64,000 nucleotides of DNA from Trinickia violacea (GCF_005280735.1 NZ_CP040077.1:2604001-2668000); one strand, 5' to 3'; shown: positions 32,013-40,971, numbered from the stretch's first letter. Notes: generated from the letters alone by a model not told the origin. Made by a program: numbers and translations.

Positions 32013-32241
32013 GCGCTCGCATGCGTCATCTCCTCCACGCAGCGCCTATCGAATTCATGTAGTCCGCTTGACAAACACAAAGCCCGTGTCTAAACCTATT
32101 TCAGAAATGCGGAATGTGTTTCGTTTTATAGACAATGACGTTACGTAGCACACACTCAATAAACACCTCTGCCGCCGGCACTGAATGCGATGCCGGAGTG
32201 CCGGGCGCTCTCCGTTGAGTGGTGACAGGAAAGGGTTGGCA

Positions 32242-33873
32242 ATGTCCGTCGAACCCAATGCACACACCGCATGCGGGGCGGCTGCATGGTTGCGCCACAT
32301 TCGCGCAGCCGTTGCCGGGGCGCTCTTCGTTGCTGGCTGCAGCGCATTCGCAGCCAGTCTGCAGATCGTGTCGCTGGCTGAGGTGAAACCGGGCTCCGTA
32401 ATCGCGACGGTTCGCACCGCCGACAATCAGCCGCCCACCACCGCGTTCCATCTTCTGTTCCCGACCGCCGCGCCCGGTGCGCAGGACTTCACCGCGAAGG
32501 AAGTCACGCCCGTCACCGACGCGTCCGCGGACCTCGCAACGACCACGATCCTCTGCGTCGACCGCAGCGGCTCGATGAGGCTCGTGGTGCCGTCGATGAA
32601 GGCTGCGCTGCGGGACGCGTTTGCCTCGCCGCGGCCCGATCTGCGTGCGTCGCTGCTGTCGTTCGGCACGACGGTATCGAAGCAGTTGCAGCCTCTGTCG
32701 AACGACCCGGCGCAAGTGAAGCGTGCGCTTGACGGGATCCAGGCCGAACACGGTCCGGACGGCAAGACGCTGCTTTACGACGCGATCATCCTCGCGATCA
32801 ACCGGTTGAAGGACGATCCCGGCGTGCACGCGGGAAGCCTGCTCGTCATATCGGACGGCAAGGACGAAGGCAGCTCGATCGCGCTCGACAATCTCGTCAA
32901 CGATGCGAAAATGCGCGGCTATCCCATTGATTCGATCGGCTACGGCAAGCTGGCTCCGGCGTCGTCGGGTTCGCTCGCAGCGTTGTCGCGCGCGACGGGT
33001 GGCAAGTTCGTGCTCGCGCAGACAGACGCGCAACTGTCCGATGCGATCAGAGACGACCTCGGCACGAAGCCGCTGCCGGCCTTCAGATTGCGGTTCGACT
33101 ATCCGGCGTCGAGCGCCAAGACACCGGCCGGCGCCGCGATGCTGCAATACGCAGTCGCAGGGGCGAGCACAGCAAGCGTGCCGGTGACGGTGCCGCTTGC
33201 CGCACCCGAGGCTAACGCAATCCGTCCCGCTAGCACACAGGCCGCAGCTGCGGCACCCGCGGAGAACGAGTCGTGGCTCGACGCATTGAAAAAGCGTCTT
33301 GCCGGTTCGTCTGCGCTGATCAGCATCCGCTTCACCACGCTGACGGCCGCACTGCTCGCACTTTTAGCCGCGCTCGCGTGGATCTTCCTGCTTCGCCGGA
33401 CGAAGAAACCACCGCCCGAGAAGATCGTCGACGAGTCGATCGACGCGCCCCCCGCCAGCACGCGCCCGGTGCGCGCGCAGACGCAGATCAGCCCGGACTT
33501 TCCTGCGCCGCGGCAAGGCGAGCCGGCGGCCTGGCTGATCGGCCGCTCGGGTCACTGGCGCGGCAAGCGGTATCCGATCGAGCGCGCCATGATCCACGTC
33601 GGCTCCGACGAAAAGTGCGAACTGGCTGTCACCGGCGACGACTACGTGTCGCGCCGGCACGCAACGATCCGCTACGAAGCAGGCGGGCTCTATCTGGCCG
33701 ACCTGTCGTCGACGAACGGCACGTTCCTGAACGGCACGCGCGTGTCGCAGACCCCGAGCATGCTGGTCGCCGGCGACGACATCCGGTTTGGCCATACCTC
33801 ATTCGAACTGCGCGATGCGAACGAAGACGCTCCGGCGCCCCGTCGCAACGGCGACAGACACAGGGTGCCGTAG
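32242..33873 (+). CDS. Membrane-anchored VWA protein with cytoplasmic FHA domain
   Basis: 543 residues, start chosen after AGGAAAGGG. A signal peptide (GAAAWLRHIRAAVAGALFVA) leads to a periplasmic von Willebrand A domain with the metal-site motif CVDRSGSMR (near 110), LLVISDGKDEGSS and SIGYG. A transmembrane helix lies near 362-383 (FTTLTAALLALLAALAWIFL). A cytoplasmic FHA domain (about 433-513) has WLIGRSGHWRGKRYPI, DDYVSRRHATIRYE and STNGTFLNGTRV, which includes the phosphothreonine-binding residues. It can thus read something in the periplasm and phosphothreonine inside. First gene of the plus-strand signalling operon, divergent from the particle operon. Confidence 0.88.
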   Translation: MSVEPNAHTACGAAAWLRHIRAAVAGALFVAGCSAFAASLQIVSLAEVKPGSVIATVRTADNQPPTTAFHLLFPTAAPGAQDFTAKEVTPVTDASADLATTTILCVDRSGSMRLVVPSMKAALRDAFASPRPDLRASLLSFGTTVSKQLQPLSNDPAQVKRALDGIQAEHGPDGKTLLYDAIILAINRLKDDPGVHAGSLLVISDGKDEGSSIALDNLVNDAKMRGYPIDSIGYGKLAPASSGSLAALSRATGGKFVLAQTDAQLSDAIRDDLGTKPLPAFRLRFDYPASSAKTPAGAAMLQYAVAGASTASVPVTVPLAAPEANAIRPASTQAAAAAPAENESWLDALKKRLAGSSALISIRFTTLTAALLALLAALAWIFLLRRTKKPPPEKIVDESIDAPPASTRPVRAQTQISPDFPAPRQGEPAAWLIGRSGHWRGKRYPIERAMIHVGSDEKCELAVTGDDYVSRRHATIRYEAGGLYLADLSSTNGTFLNGTRVSQTPSMLVAGDDIRFGHTSFELRDANEDAPAPRRNGDRHRVP

Positions 33874-33910
33874 CACGGCACGCACGCGGTCGACACGCAG
33901 CGGCGACGGT

Positions 33911-35212
33911 ATGACGGCAACCCGCGGGACGAATCGATGGTCGGTGGGACAGCGCTCGGAGACCGGCTACGTGCGAACCGAAAACCAGGATCGCATGAGC
34001 TGGGTGCGCACGCCGGTGGCGGACGTGTTCATCGTGCTCGACGGCATGGGCGGCCACGCCGGTGGCGGTATCGCCGCCGAGCTGGCGGTGCAGGTGCTGC
34101 AGCGGCATTTCGAAACGCTCACGTCGCTTGCGTCGGTGGAAGCGGTGCTGAGAAGCGCATTTGCCGACGCGAACGCGGCGGTGTATGCGCGCAGTCACTC
34201 GGGAGACCCGGCGACGCGCGGCATGGGCACGACGGCGGTGGTCATGCTCATCGCGGGCTGGCGCTTGATGCTCGCGCATGTGGGCGACAGCCGCGCCTAT
34301 CTGCTCACCCGTAGCGGCGCATTGCAGCGTTTGACGAAAGATCACAGCCGAATCCAGAGGTTGGTCGATACGGGCTTGCTGACGGACGCACAGGCCGCGA
34401 CCCATCCGGATGCGGGCATTCTGGAGCGAGCCATCGGGCACGCTCCGCAGGTGGAGGTGGAAGTCGGCCAGTGGTTGCGCGTGCGCGCGGGCGAAACGTG
34501 CCTGCTCTGCTCCGACGGCTTGTGCGGCTATATCGGCGATGCGGACATCGCCGCGATCATGCGCAGCGATCGCACGCCGCAGGAGCTTGCCGACGAACTC
34601 GTCAGGCTCGCGCTCGAGCGCGGCGGCGCGGACAACGTTACGGTTCAAGTGGTCCGGCGCGACCGCGTCCATGTGCTTGCGCCGTGGCGGCGGTTGCGCG
34701 CACGGTTCACGCCGGGCGCCGCTGCGATTGCCGCGCCCGCTGCGCTCGTTGGGGTACTGGGCGCGGGATGGCTAGCGTCGCTGCCGACACAGCTCGAGTC
34801 CGAGCGCGAGACCGCGGCGAACACGGTCGCACTCAGAAGCGAAGTGCAGCAAGACCGGAAGGTTGCCGATGAGCGTTACGAATCGACGAAGCAGGAACTC
34901 GCGGCTATCCGCACGAGACTCGACCAGCTCGGCGGGAGCGGTTCCCGCGCGAATGCTTCCAGTCCACCGGTGACGCCGCACGCGCAAAAGCCGCCCTCGG
35001 CAACCGGCAAGAAGGAAGGCGCCGCGCCGTTGGCAGGGCGTCGCCACGTAGGCGGCCCATCGCATACCGCGCGTGCGCAACGCGAGGCGGCCGTGGCGGA
35101 CGCCGCATCCGCGGCCGGCACGCAACCGGCATCACAGCCGGCACCGCAGCCTGGACCGGAGTCCGCGCCGCATCCGCCGGTCGCGGACGGTCCCGATCCA
35201 GCAGGGAGTTGA
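33911..35212 (+). CDS. PP2C-type Ser/Thr phosphatase with membrane anchor
   Basis: 433 residues. The PP2C motifs are RSETGYVRTENQDRM, FIVLDGMGGHAGGG, GMGTTAVVMLIAGWRLMLAH, VGDSRAYL, LLCSDGLCGY and GGADNVTVQV, with all metal-binding aspartates in place. A hydrophobic segment near 258-285 (AAIAAPAALVGVLGAGWLAS) is followed by a coiled coil and an alanine/proline-rich tail, presumably periplasmic. It would reverse the action of the two kinases in this operon. The ATG at 33911 gives the complete domain; earlier codons are not PP2C-like. Confidence 0.9.
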   Translation: MTATRGTNRWSVGQRSETGYVRTENQDRMSWVRTPVADVFIVLDGMGGHAGGGIAAELAVQVLQRHFETLTSLASVEAVLRSAFADANAAVYARSHSGDPATRGMGTTAVVMLIAGWRLMLAHVGDSRAYLLTRSGALQRLTKDHSRIQRLVDTGLLTDAQAATHPDAGILERAIGHAPQVEVEVGQWLRVRAGETCLLCSDGLCGYIGDADIAAIMRSDRTPQELADELVRLALERGGADNVTVQVVRRDRVHVLAPWRRLRARFTPGAAAIAAPAALVGVLGAGWLASLPTQLESERETAANTVALRSEVQQDRKVADERYESTKQELAAIRTRLDQLGGSGSRANASSPPVTPHAQKPPSATGKKEGAAPLAGRRHVGGPSHTARAQREAAVADAASAAGTQPASQPAPQPGPESAPHPPVADGPDPAGS

Positions 35213-35215
35213 TTC

Positions 35216-35974
35216 ATGAGCGACAAGTCAATCTGGTCTTCCATCGCGCGGCGCTTCGGCGGCGGACGTCACACCGCGGCCGGAACAAGCGGCAACGGGC
35301 ACACCTGTCCGAAAGGACACCCGATGGACCCGAGCTGGACCAGCTGCCCGCGCTGCGAGGCCGAAAGCCGTCAGCAGGAACGCAGCGCGGCGGATGCCAT
35401 GTCGCAGTCCTTCAGTGAAAACATCGAGAGGAGTCCCACCATGCCGCGCGACACCATGATTTCGTCCAACGACGAACCGCGATCCGGCCATCCCGGCACC
35501 CGGGTCGACACCGGCGAAGACAGCGAGCCGCCCGTCACGCAGCGCGCCGCGCCGCGCCGCAGGATCACCGGCGTGCTCGTCACGTTCACGTGGAACGGCC
35601 AGGGCGATCTTTTCGTGCTCTTCGAGGGCCGCAATGTGATCGGCAAGGGCTATGTCGAAAGCGAGGGCGGCAGACCGTGCGACGTGCTGCTGCATGCGGA
35701 CAGCACGATGTCCAACGAACACGCGGTGATTCTCTGCCGCGCCGGGCGCTACGAGCTGTTCGACCGGCAGAGCACGAACGGCACGTTCGTCGACGAACGG
35801 TTCGTCGAGAGTCACGGCGTCGAGTTGAAGGACGGCGCGAAGATCAGGACCGGTGCGACCATCTGGCTGCTCAGAAAGATCGAAGCGGACGCAAGCGGCG
35901 CAGCAGCGGGACCCGCGCGGCACGACGAGCCCTACGACGAGCCGAGCGGACGCGACCCGTCGAGGGTCCGCTAG
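35216..35974 (+). CDS. Zinc-ribbon FHA-domain protein
   Basis: 252 residues, starting three bases after the phosphatase stop. The first 50 residues hold CPKGHPMDPSWTSCPRCEAE, a four-cysteine-type zinc ribbon with an unusual CPxGH half. A flexible stretch follows. The FHA domain (about 125-220) reads GRNVIGKGYVESEGGRPCDV, STMSNEHAVILCRAGRYELF, RQSTNGTFVDERFV. The GK and SxxH signature residues are present, although the usual RxxS is SNEH-type. There is no membrane segment, so this is a cytoplasmic phosphothreonine reader, resembling the Fha partner of type VI secretion control. Confidence 0.85.
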   Translation: MSDKSIWSSIARRFGGGRHTAAGTSGNGHTCPKGHPMDPSWTSCPRCEAESRQQERSAADAMSQSFSENIERSPTMPRDTMISSNDEPRSGHPGTRVDTGEDSEPPVTQRAAPRRRITGVLVTFTWNGQGDLFVLFEGRNVIGKGYVESEGGRPCDVLLHADSTMSNEHAVILCRAGRYELFDRQSTNGTFVDERFVESHGVELKDGAKIRTGATIWLLRKIEADASGAAAGPARHDEPYDEPSGRDPSRVR

Positions 35975-35980
35975 ACACGT

Positions 35981-36925
35981 ATGAGCTTGCGTCCCGGACA
36001 GCGCGTCGGGCCGTATGTCGTCGACGATCTGCTTGGCGCCGGCGGCATGGCCAGCGTCTGGCGCGCGCGGGACGACAGGAACGGACAACAGGTCGCGATC
36101 AAGGTCATGGTCGAAATGTTCGCCGACGATGAGCAGATCACCGCGCGCTTCATCGACGAGGTGAAGCGCCATGCGCAACTGCGTCACCCGAATATCGTCG
36201 CGGTGCGGGATGTGTTCAGCGTGGGCGGCATGCCATGCATGGTGATGGACCTCGTGCCCGGCGGATCGCTCGCGACGGCGCTCGATGCGAGCCCGGGCCG
36301 CCGGCTGCCGATGAGCGCCGCGCTGCCGCTCGTCAAGGACGTGCTCGCCGCGCTCGACTATGCACATCGCAAGGGCATCGTGCATCGCGACGTCAAGCCG
36401 TCGAACATCCTCCTCGACGAGCGGCATCAGCATGCCTGGCTGTCCGATTTCGGCATCGCGCTCGGCATCGGCGAAAAGCGCCGCACACGCGCGGGCGTGT
36501 CGGTCGGCACCAATGCGTACATGAGCCCGGAGCAGATCCGCGCGGAGGCGATCGACTTTCGGTCGGATGTCTACAGCATGGGCTGCGTGCTCTACGAAAC
36601 GCTGACCGGCCAGCCGCCCTTCGTCGCACCGGAGGCTGGCCCGGACTCGGCGCGCACCGCCGTGCTCGCCGCGCACCTGCGCGACGAGCCGATGCCGCCG
36701 CGGCGGCGCGAAGCATCGATTCCCGCTCCGGTGAGCGCGCTCATCATGCAGGCACTGGCGAAAGATCCGGCCCTGCGCGTGGCCGGCTGCGCGGAATTTT
36801 CGCGGCTGCTCGACGCCTCGGCCACCGCTGCGAACCGGCCGCGCTCACGGTGGTGGTTGGCCGCGTCGATCGCGCTGATCGCCGCGGTCGCGATTGCGCT
36901 GATCGCGCTGATGGCGCTCGGATAG
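35981..36925 (+). CDS. Ser/Thr protein kinase 1 (PknB-like, membrane-anchored)
   Basis: 314 residues, six bases after the FHA gene. All kinase motifs are there: glycine loop LLGAGGMASVWRARD, the ATP lysine in VAIKVMVEMF, catalytic loop HRDVKPSNILL, DFGIALGIG, activation segment SVGTNAYMSPEQI and the DVYSMGCVLYETLTG helix. The catalytic domain ends near 270, and one transmembrane helix (about 287-313) closes the protein with no periplasmic part. It would phosphorylate threonines read by the two FHA proteins. There is no PASTA sensor; a separate PASTA protein is encoded at 41565. Confidence 0.92.
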   Translation: MSLRPGQRVGPYVVDDLLGAGGMASVWRARDDRNGQQVAIKVMVEMFADDEQITARFIDEVKRHAQLRHPNIVAVRDVFSVGGMPCMVMDLVPGGSLATALDASPGRRLPMSAALPLVKDVLAALDYAHRKGIVHRDVKPSNILLDERHQHAWLSDFGIALGIGEKRRTRAGVSVGTNAYMSPEQIRAEAIDFRSDVYSMGCVLYETLTGQPPFVAPEAGPDSARTAVLAAHLRDEPMPPRRREASIPAPVSALIMQALAKDPALRVAGCAEFSRLLDASATAANRPRSRWWLAASIALIAAVAIALIALMALG

Positions 36926-36965
36926 CCCGCGCCGTGACAAGAACTGAGGACGAGGAGAACACGTG

Positions 36966-37583
36966 ATGAACAAATGGCTCATGGTGACGGCGCTGACGCT
37001 GCTGACCTCGGCGTGCGCCACCCAGCAACAGACCGCCTCGCTCGAGTGCGGCGCGGCCGGCGCCGGCATCGGGTTCGTCGCCTGCAAGCTCGCGGGCGGC
37101 AGCGACGCAACCTGCGCCGCGGTCGGCGGCGTGGCCGCCTTGGGTGGCGGCGTGCTGTGCTATAGCCTGTCCGCGAATCTCGACAAGCGTCGCAAGGAGC
37201 TGGCGGGCCACGAAAACGACCTCGACGCGCGGCTTCGCTACATCAAGGGGGTGAATGCGGACGCTGCCGCATACAACGAGGGCATGAAGAAGGATCTCGT
37301 GACGATCACCCAGCACACGGACACCGTCGTCACGCAGATCCAGCAGAAGACGATCGACGAACAGGCTCTTGCGAAGGAGCGTTCGGATCTCGACAAGAAG
37401 TTGAAGAATGCGCACGACTCGATCACCGCGCAGCAGGATTCGATCGACCTGATGCGCAAGCTCCAGGCACAGAAGAATTTTCAGGATCAGCAGCTCACGC
37501 AGGAGCTGCAGCGTCAGCAGGTCCTGCTCGCCGAGACGAAGCAGCAGACCGCCGTGCTTGCAAGCCAGCGTGCGCGGATCTGA
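36966..37583 (+). CDS. Coiled-coil lipoprotein 1
   Basis: 205 residues from the ATG at 36966, placed eight bases after GAGGAG; a GTG three bases upstream is less well placed. Signal peptide and lipobox MVTALTLLTSAC. A small glycine/cysteine-rich part (residues 25-65, AAGAGIGFVACKLAGGSDAT) is followed by a long heptad-rich helix to the end (ELAGHENDLDARLRYIKGVN onward; QQLTQELQRQQVLLAETKQQ). No family recognised. A periplasm-spanning rod or envelope sensor for the signalling operon is possible. Confidence 0.7.
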   Translation: MNKWLMVTALTLLTSACATQQQTASLECGAAGAGIGFVACKLAGGSDATCAAVGGVAALGGGVLCYSLSANLDKRRKELAGHENDLDARLRYIKGVNADAAAYNEGMKKDLVTITQHTDTVVTQIQQKTIDEQALAKERSDLDKKLKNAHDSITAQQDSIDLMRKLQAQKNFQDQQLTQELQRQQVLLAETKQQTAVLASQRARI

Positions 37584-37615
37584 CGCCGTTCGCCCACTCA
37601 CTGAAAGGTGCCGCA

Positions 37616-38068
37616 ATGCACAGCCATCCCGTCCCGCGCGCTCTCGTGACCGCTGCCGCGTTATGCGGCGCCGGCTGCACGGTGATCAGCCAGTACCAAG
37701 ACGTGCAGTCCACGCAGCAGCGAGTGAACGCGAAGGAAGCCGAGCTCGCCGACGAAGAACGGCTGCAGGCGGACCTGCACAACCAGATGAAGCAATTGAG
37801 CGCCGACCTTGCGAACCAGAAGATGACGAGCGACGAGCTGGACCGCCGGCTCGCAGCGCTGCAAAAGCGCAACGACCAGCTCGCGGCGACCAATGCGCAG
37901 GAGCGGCAGAAGACCGCGCAGGCGCGCGCCGAGCTCGCGCAATACCGCGCGCAACTGGATGCGCTCAAGCGCAACAAGAGTCCCGACGACGATCAAACGC
38001 GCGCGCAGATCAACGCGCTGAAGGATGAGATCCGCAAGCGGCTCGACAATCTCGCCAACGCCGAATGA
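37616..38068 (+). CDS. Coiled-coil lipoprotein 2
   Basis: 150 residues, preceded by GAAAGG. The N-terminus ends at lipobox ALCGAGC. The rest is an uninterrupted coiled coil (ADEERLQADLHNQMKQLSAD, LDRRLAALQKRNDQLAATNA, then ARAELAQYRAQLDALKR). It resembles lipoprotein 1 in plan but not in sequence, and lies 32 bases after it. Function unknown; both may form envelope-anchored helical rods. Confidence 0.7.
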   Translation: MHSHPVPRALVTAAALCGAGCTVISQYQDVQSTQQRVNAKEAELADEERLQADLHNQMKQLSADLANQKMTSDELDRRLAALQKRNDQLAATNAQERQKTAQARAELAQYRAQLDALKRNKSPDDDQTRAQINALKDEIRKRLDNLANAE

Positions 38069-38086
38069 GCGCCGCGTCGCCGCGCA

Positions 38087-39217
38087 ATGAATGACATGAA
38101 CAAGGCCGTGCTGCTCGCGATGCTCATCACTCCACTCGTCCATTCATCAGCGCCGGCCGAGATGCCGGCGTCGTGTCCGGTCGACTGCGCGAAGGATGGG
38201 CAGTGTGACGCGGCGTTGCGACTCTACGCGCAAGCGTTGGCGCAGATCGGCGCGCGCGCCGCCTTCGACACCGGCGACGAGAGCGCGATCGCCGAACAGT
38301 CGCTAGCCGCGTATCTGGCCGCCCGCGATCCCTACTCAGGTTTTTTGACGCGCGACGAATACGCGGCCTACCAGGCCGCGCAACAGCCCGCCTATACGGG
38401 TGTCGGCGCCGAGCTGGAGCGCCGGCGCGACGGCGGCACCCTGCTCTATCCATTTCCGGACGGGCCCGCCGCGCGCGCCGGCATCAAGGCCGGTGAGCGC
38501 CTGGTGTCGATCGGCGGCGTGCCGGTCAGTGGCAGGCCACTCGCCGTGCTCGTCGCCCGTGTCGCAGGGCCGCCCGGCACGCAGGTGATGCTGGAGGTCG
38601 CCGGCGAAAACGGCGCCGTGCGCCGCGTCGGCGTTACGCGAGAAGCCGTCGCGCAGCCGCCGCTATCCGAGTCGAGAGCGGGCCGCGCGCGTGTCATCAG
38701 TCTGTCGAGCTTCACGGCCTCGACCCGCGGCGCGATCGAATCGATGCTCGCGCGCGGCATTCCGGCGCCTGTCGTGATCGACCTGCGCGGCTGCGGCGGC
38801 GGCGACTTCTATGCGGCCATCGACACCGCGATGCTGTTTCTGAGCAAGGGCCAGACTATCGTCACCGTCAGCCGGCGCGACGGCGCGCAACGGTATGCGA
38901 GCACCATCGACGGACTGCGGCTCGCTCAGCCCGTTTTCCTGTGGCAGGACGAACACACGGCGAGCGCCGCGGAACTGTTCATCGGCGCGCTGACCGACAA
39001 CGCGCGCGCGACGTCGATCGGCCGCACGAGCGCCGGCAAAGGCAGCCGCCAGGACATCCTGCCGCTTGCCGACGGCTCCGCGCTGATCTTGACCACGGGC
39101 TACCTGAGCACGCCGCGCGGCGTGCGCTTCGACGGGCGCGGCCTCGCGCCGCAACGCCCGGTGGCGGAAGGCGCGGGCACCGCCGTCTATCTGAATGCAA
39201 GCGGCCTGAAGGAGTGA
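38087..39217 (+). CDS. Secreted S41 (CtpA-like) PDZ protease
   Basis: 376 residues with a signal peptide (MNDMNKAVLLAMLITPLVHS). A helical N-domain ends in LAARDPYSGFLTRDEY, the typical S41 lead-in, followed by a PDZ domain (YTGVGAELERRRDGGTLLYP, GIKAGERLVSIGGVPVSG). The S41 core has VIDLRGCGGGDFYAAID, the serine in EHTASAAELF (near 291) and the lysine in TSAGKGSRQ (near 317), so the Ser-Lys pair is intact. It would cleave proteins in the periplasm, perhaps one of the operon's sensors. Gene spacing (18 and 3 bases) keeps it in the operon. Confidence 0.88.
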   Translation: MNDMNKAVLLAMLITPLVHSSAPAEMPASCPVDCAKDGQCDAALRLYAQALAQIGARAAFDTGDESAIAEQSLAAYLAARDPYSGFLTRDEYAAYQAAQQPAYTGVGAELERRRDGGTLLYPFPDGPAARAGIKAGERLVSIGGVPVSGRPLAVLVARVAGPPGTQVMLEVAGENGAVRRVGVTREAVAQPPLSESRAGRARVISLSSFTASTRGAIESMLARGIPAPVVIDLRGCGGGDFYAAIDTAMLFLSKGQTIVTVSRRDGAQRYASTIDGLRLAQPVFLWQDEHTASAAELFIGALTDNARATSIGRTSAGKGSRQDILPLADGSALILTTGYLSTPRGVRFDGRGLAPQRPVAEGAGTAVYLNASGLKE

Positions 39218-39220
39218 GCG

Positions 39221-40537
39221 ATGCGCGACGACGGCCTGATCGGCCAGACCATCCACGGCAACCTGTTGATCAACGCGCTGCTCGGCGAGGGCGCAATGGG
39301 GCGCGTGTATCTCGCGACGAACGCCGAAATCCGGGAGAAGCGCTACGCGGTCAAAGTCCTGAAGCGCGGGTTCACGCATGACGCGAGCTTCCGCCAGCAC
39401 TTCTATGACGAAGCACGGCAGCAGGCCCAGCTCGATCACGCGCATATCGTACAGATGATCGACTACTTCCACATCGACGAAGACTATTTCCTCGTCCTCG
39501 AATACGTCGACGGCAAACCGCTCAGCGAGCTGATCGACAAGACCGGCGGGAAGGGACTGCCTGAAAAGCAGGCGTTGCCGATCGTGAAGGGCATGCTGGC
39601 CGGACTCGATTGCGCGCACCGCCTCGCGATCCTGCATCGCGACGTCAAGCCGTCCAACGTGCTCGTCGACCGCTCCGGCCGCGCGCGGCTCACCGACTTC
39701 GGCATCGCGATGCAGGCGGGCGGCACCGCGTGGGGGCAAGATCGGCACGTCGTCGGCACACCGGCTTACATGAGCCCGGAACAGCTCAGGAACAGCGCGT
39801 CCATCGATCACCGCTCCGACGTCTATTCAGCCGGTGTCGTGCTGTTCGAGGCGCTGACCGGCCGCCTGCCGTTCCCGGGCGATTCGTTCGAGACCGTCGA
39901 GGCGCAGCAGCTCGCGCGGCCCGCTCCGGATCCGCGCGAGTTCAATCCGAAACTCCGCAAGGGTGTCGCCGACGCCGTGCGACGCGCGCTTCGCGCCGAC
40001 CCCGCCGAACGCTTTCAGGGTTGCGCACAGTTTCGAAAAACGCTCGACGACCTGGACAGGGACACGTGGAAGTACGTGCTCTTGTCCGCATGCGTGCTGC
40101 TCGCGGTGAGCCTCTATCTGATCAAGGCGATGGTCATCGACCAGCAGGCGATTCAGAACCTCGTGATCGGCGCCACCCGCGGCTACAACGTGCTGTGCAA
40201 GGAAAACCTGATCCGCAACAAGAACGCGAGCACGCGGGAAGTGGCCGCGCAGGAAGGGTTTTCCGATCAGGTCGACATGTTCGACGCGCGCATTTCGAAG
40301 AACGAACGCAACATGGCGACCCTCGCGGCCGACTACGGACAGACGCTTGGCCGGCTCGCGGGATTCAATCAGTGGGCGGTGCGGCAGGTGTTCGCCAAGC
40401 CGGACCCCGATCCGCACACCGCCCCGATGCGGCCACAGATGCGCGCGGATTACGAGCGTTATCTGCAGGCCGGCACCACGCCGACACCGCCCGAAATGCG
40501 GAGCCGCTGCGACAAGCTCGGCTGGCCCGACCAATGA
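39221..40537 (+). CDS. Ser/Thr protein kinase 2 with periplasmic domain
   Basis: 438 residues, three bases after the protease stop. Kinase motifs: LLGEGAMGRVYLATN, YAVKVLKRGF, HRDVKPSNVLVD, LTDFGIAMQAG, VGTPAYMSPEQLRN, SDVYSAGVVLFEALTG. A transmembrane helix (about 287-310, YVLLSACVLLAVSLYLIKAM) leads to a 130-residue periplasmic domain (QNLVIGATRGYNVLCKENLI and further) with no known fold to me. Unlike kinase 1 it has an outside part that could sense envelope events or be cut by the S41 protease. It precedes the PAAR-like tip gene. Confidence 0.92.
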   Translation: MRDDGLIGQTIHGNLLINALLGEGAMGRVYLATNAEIREKRYAVKVLKRGFTHDASFRQHFYDEARQQAQLDHAHIVQMIDYFHIDEDYFLVLEYVDGKPLSELIDKTGGKGLPEKQALPIVKGMLAGLDCAHRLAILHRDVKPSNVLVDRSGRARLTDFGIAMQAGGTAWGQDRHVVGTPAYMSPEQLRNSASIDHRSDVYSAGVVLFEALTGRLPFPGDSFETVEAQQLARPAPDPREFNPKLRKGVADAVRRALRADPAERFQGCAQFRKTLDDLDRDTWKYVLLSACVLLAVSLYLIKAMVIDQQAIQNLVIGATRGYNVLCKENLIRNKNASTREVAAQEGFSDQVDMFDARISKNERNMATLAADYGQTLGRLAGFNQWAVRQVFAKPDPDPHTAPMRPQMRADYERYLQAGTTPTPPEMRSRCDKLGWPDQ

Positions 40538-40581
40538 CGCGCACATCGATCGCGCGACGCTAACTGGAGGCAAGGACTGCG

Positions 40582-40971
40582 ATGGCACAACAGGTTACCA
40601 GCGGCGCACTGCTCCAATGCAGCTTCGGCGTCGCGCCGGCGACCCTGACGGTTCTGCCGGTCAACCGCGTGATGGCCGAAGGGCCGCCCGCGGCGACGAT
40701 CCAAGACCATATTCCGCTCGTCAACATCGGCTCGTTCGGCATGTGCACGTCGATTGCCAATCCGGCCGTCGCGTCCGCGACTGCCGCTGCGCTCGGCGTG
40801 CTGACGCCGATGCCGTGCGTGCCCGCCACCGTGAGTCCGTGGGTAGCCGGCGCGCCGACCGTGCTGATCGGCGGCATGCCGGCGCTCGACAACCTGTCTC
40901 AGTGCCTGTGCATGTGGGCCGGCGTGGTCACCATCTCCAATCCCGCAACCGAGCGCACAGACGTGCCCTAG
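40582..40971 (+). CDS. PAAR-like spike tip protein (DUF4280)
   Basis: 129 residues, preceded by TGGAGGCAAGG. The sequence is a clear DUF4280: VTSGALLQCSFGVAPATLTV, ATIQDHIPLVNIGSFGMC, NPAVASATAAALGVLTPMPC, GAPTVLIGGMPALDNLSQC, CMWAGVVTISNP. Such proteins replace PAAR as the metal-stabilised tip of spikes in eCIS and some type VI systems. The main particle operon has a spike gene but no tip, so this is most likely its tip. Its location in the kinase/phosphatase operon links the two operons functionally. Confidence 0.88.
   Translation: MAQQVTSGALLQCSFGVAPATLTVLPVNRVMAEGPPAATIQDHIPLVNIGSFGMCTSIANPAVASATAAALGVLTPMPCVPATVSPWVAGAPTVLIGGMPALDNLSQCLCMWAGVVTISNPATERTDVP

Larger units (their letters stand above)
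31683..32241. other. 559-base divergent intergenic region between particle and signalling operons
   Basis: This region should hold the promoters of both the particle operon (leftward) and the FHA/kinase operon (rightward). It is AT-richer than its surroundings (31740-31870 and 32085-32165). It contains tandem 13-bp repeats at 31831-31856 and a possible 42-codon gene at 31884-32012. I could not assign -35/-10 elements with confidence. Confidence 0.5.

Noticed and set aside
31874..32080. 68-codon minus-strand frame in the divergent promoter region
   Set aside because: Another frame of the same stretch (31884-32012) is more protein-like; this one is Ser/Arg/Thr-rich and random in look.
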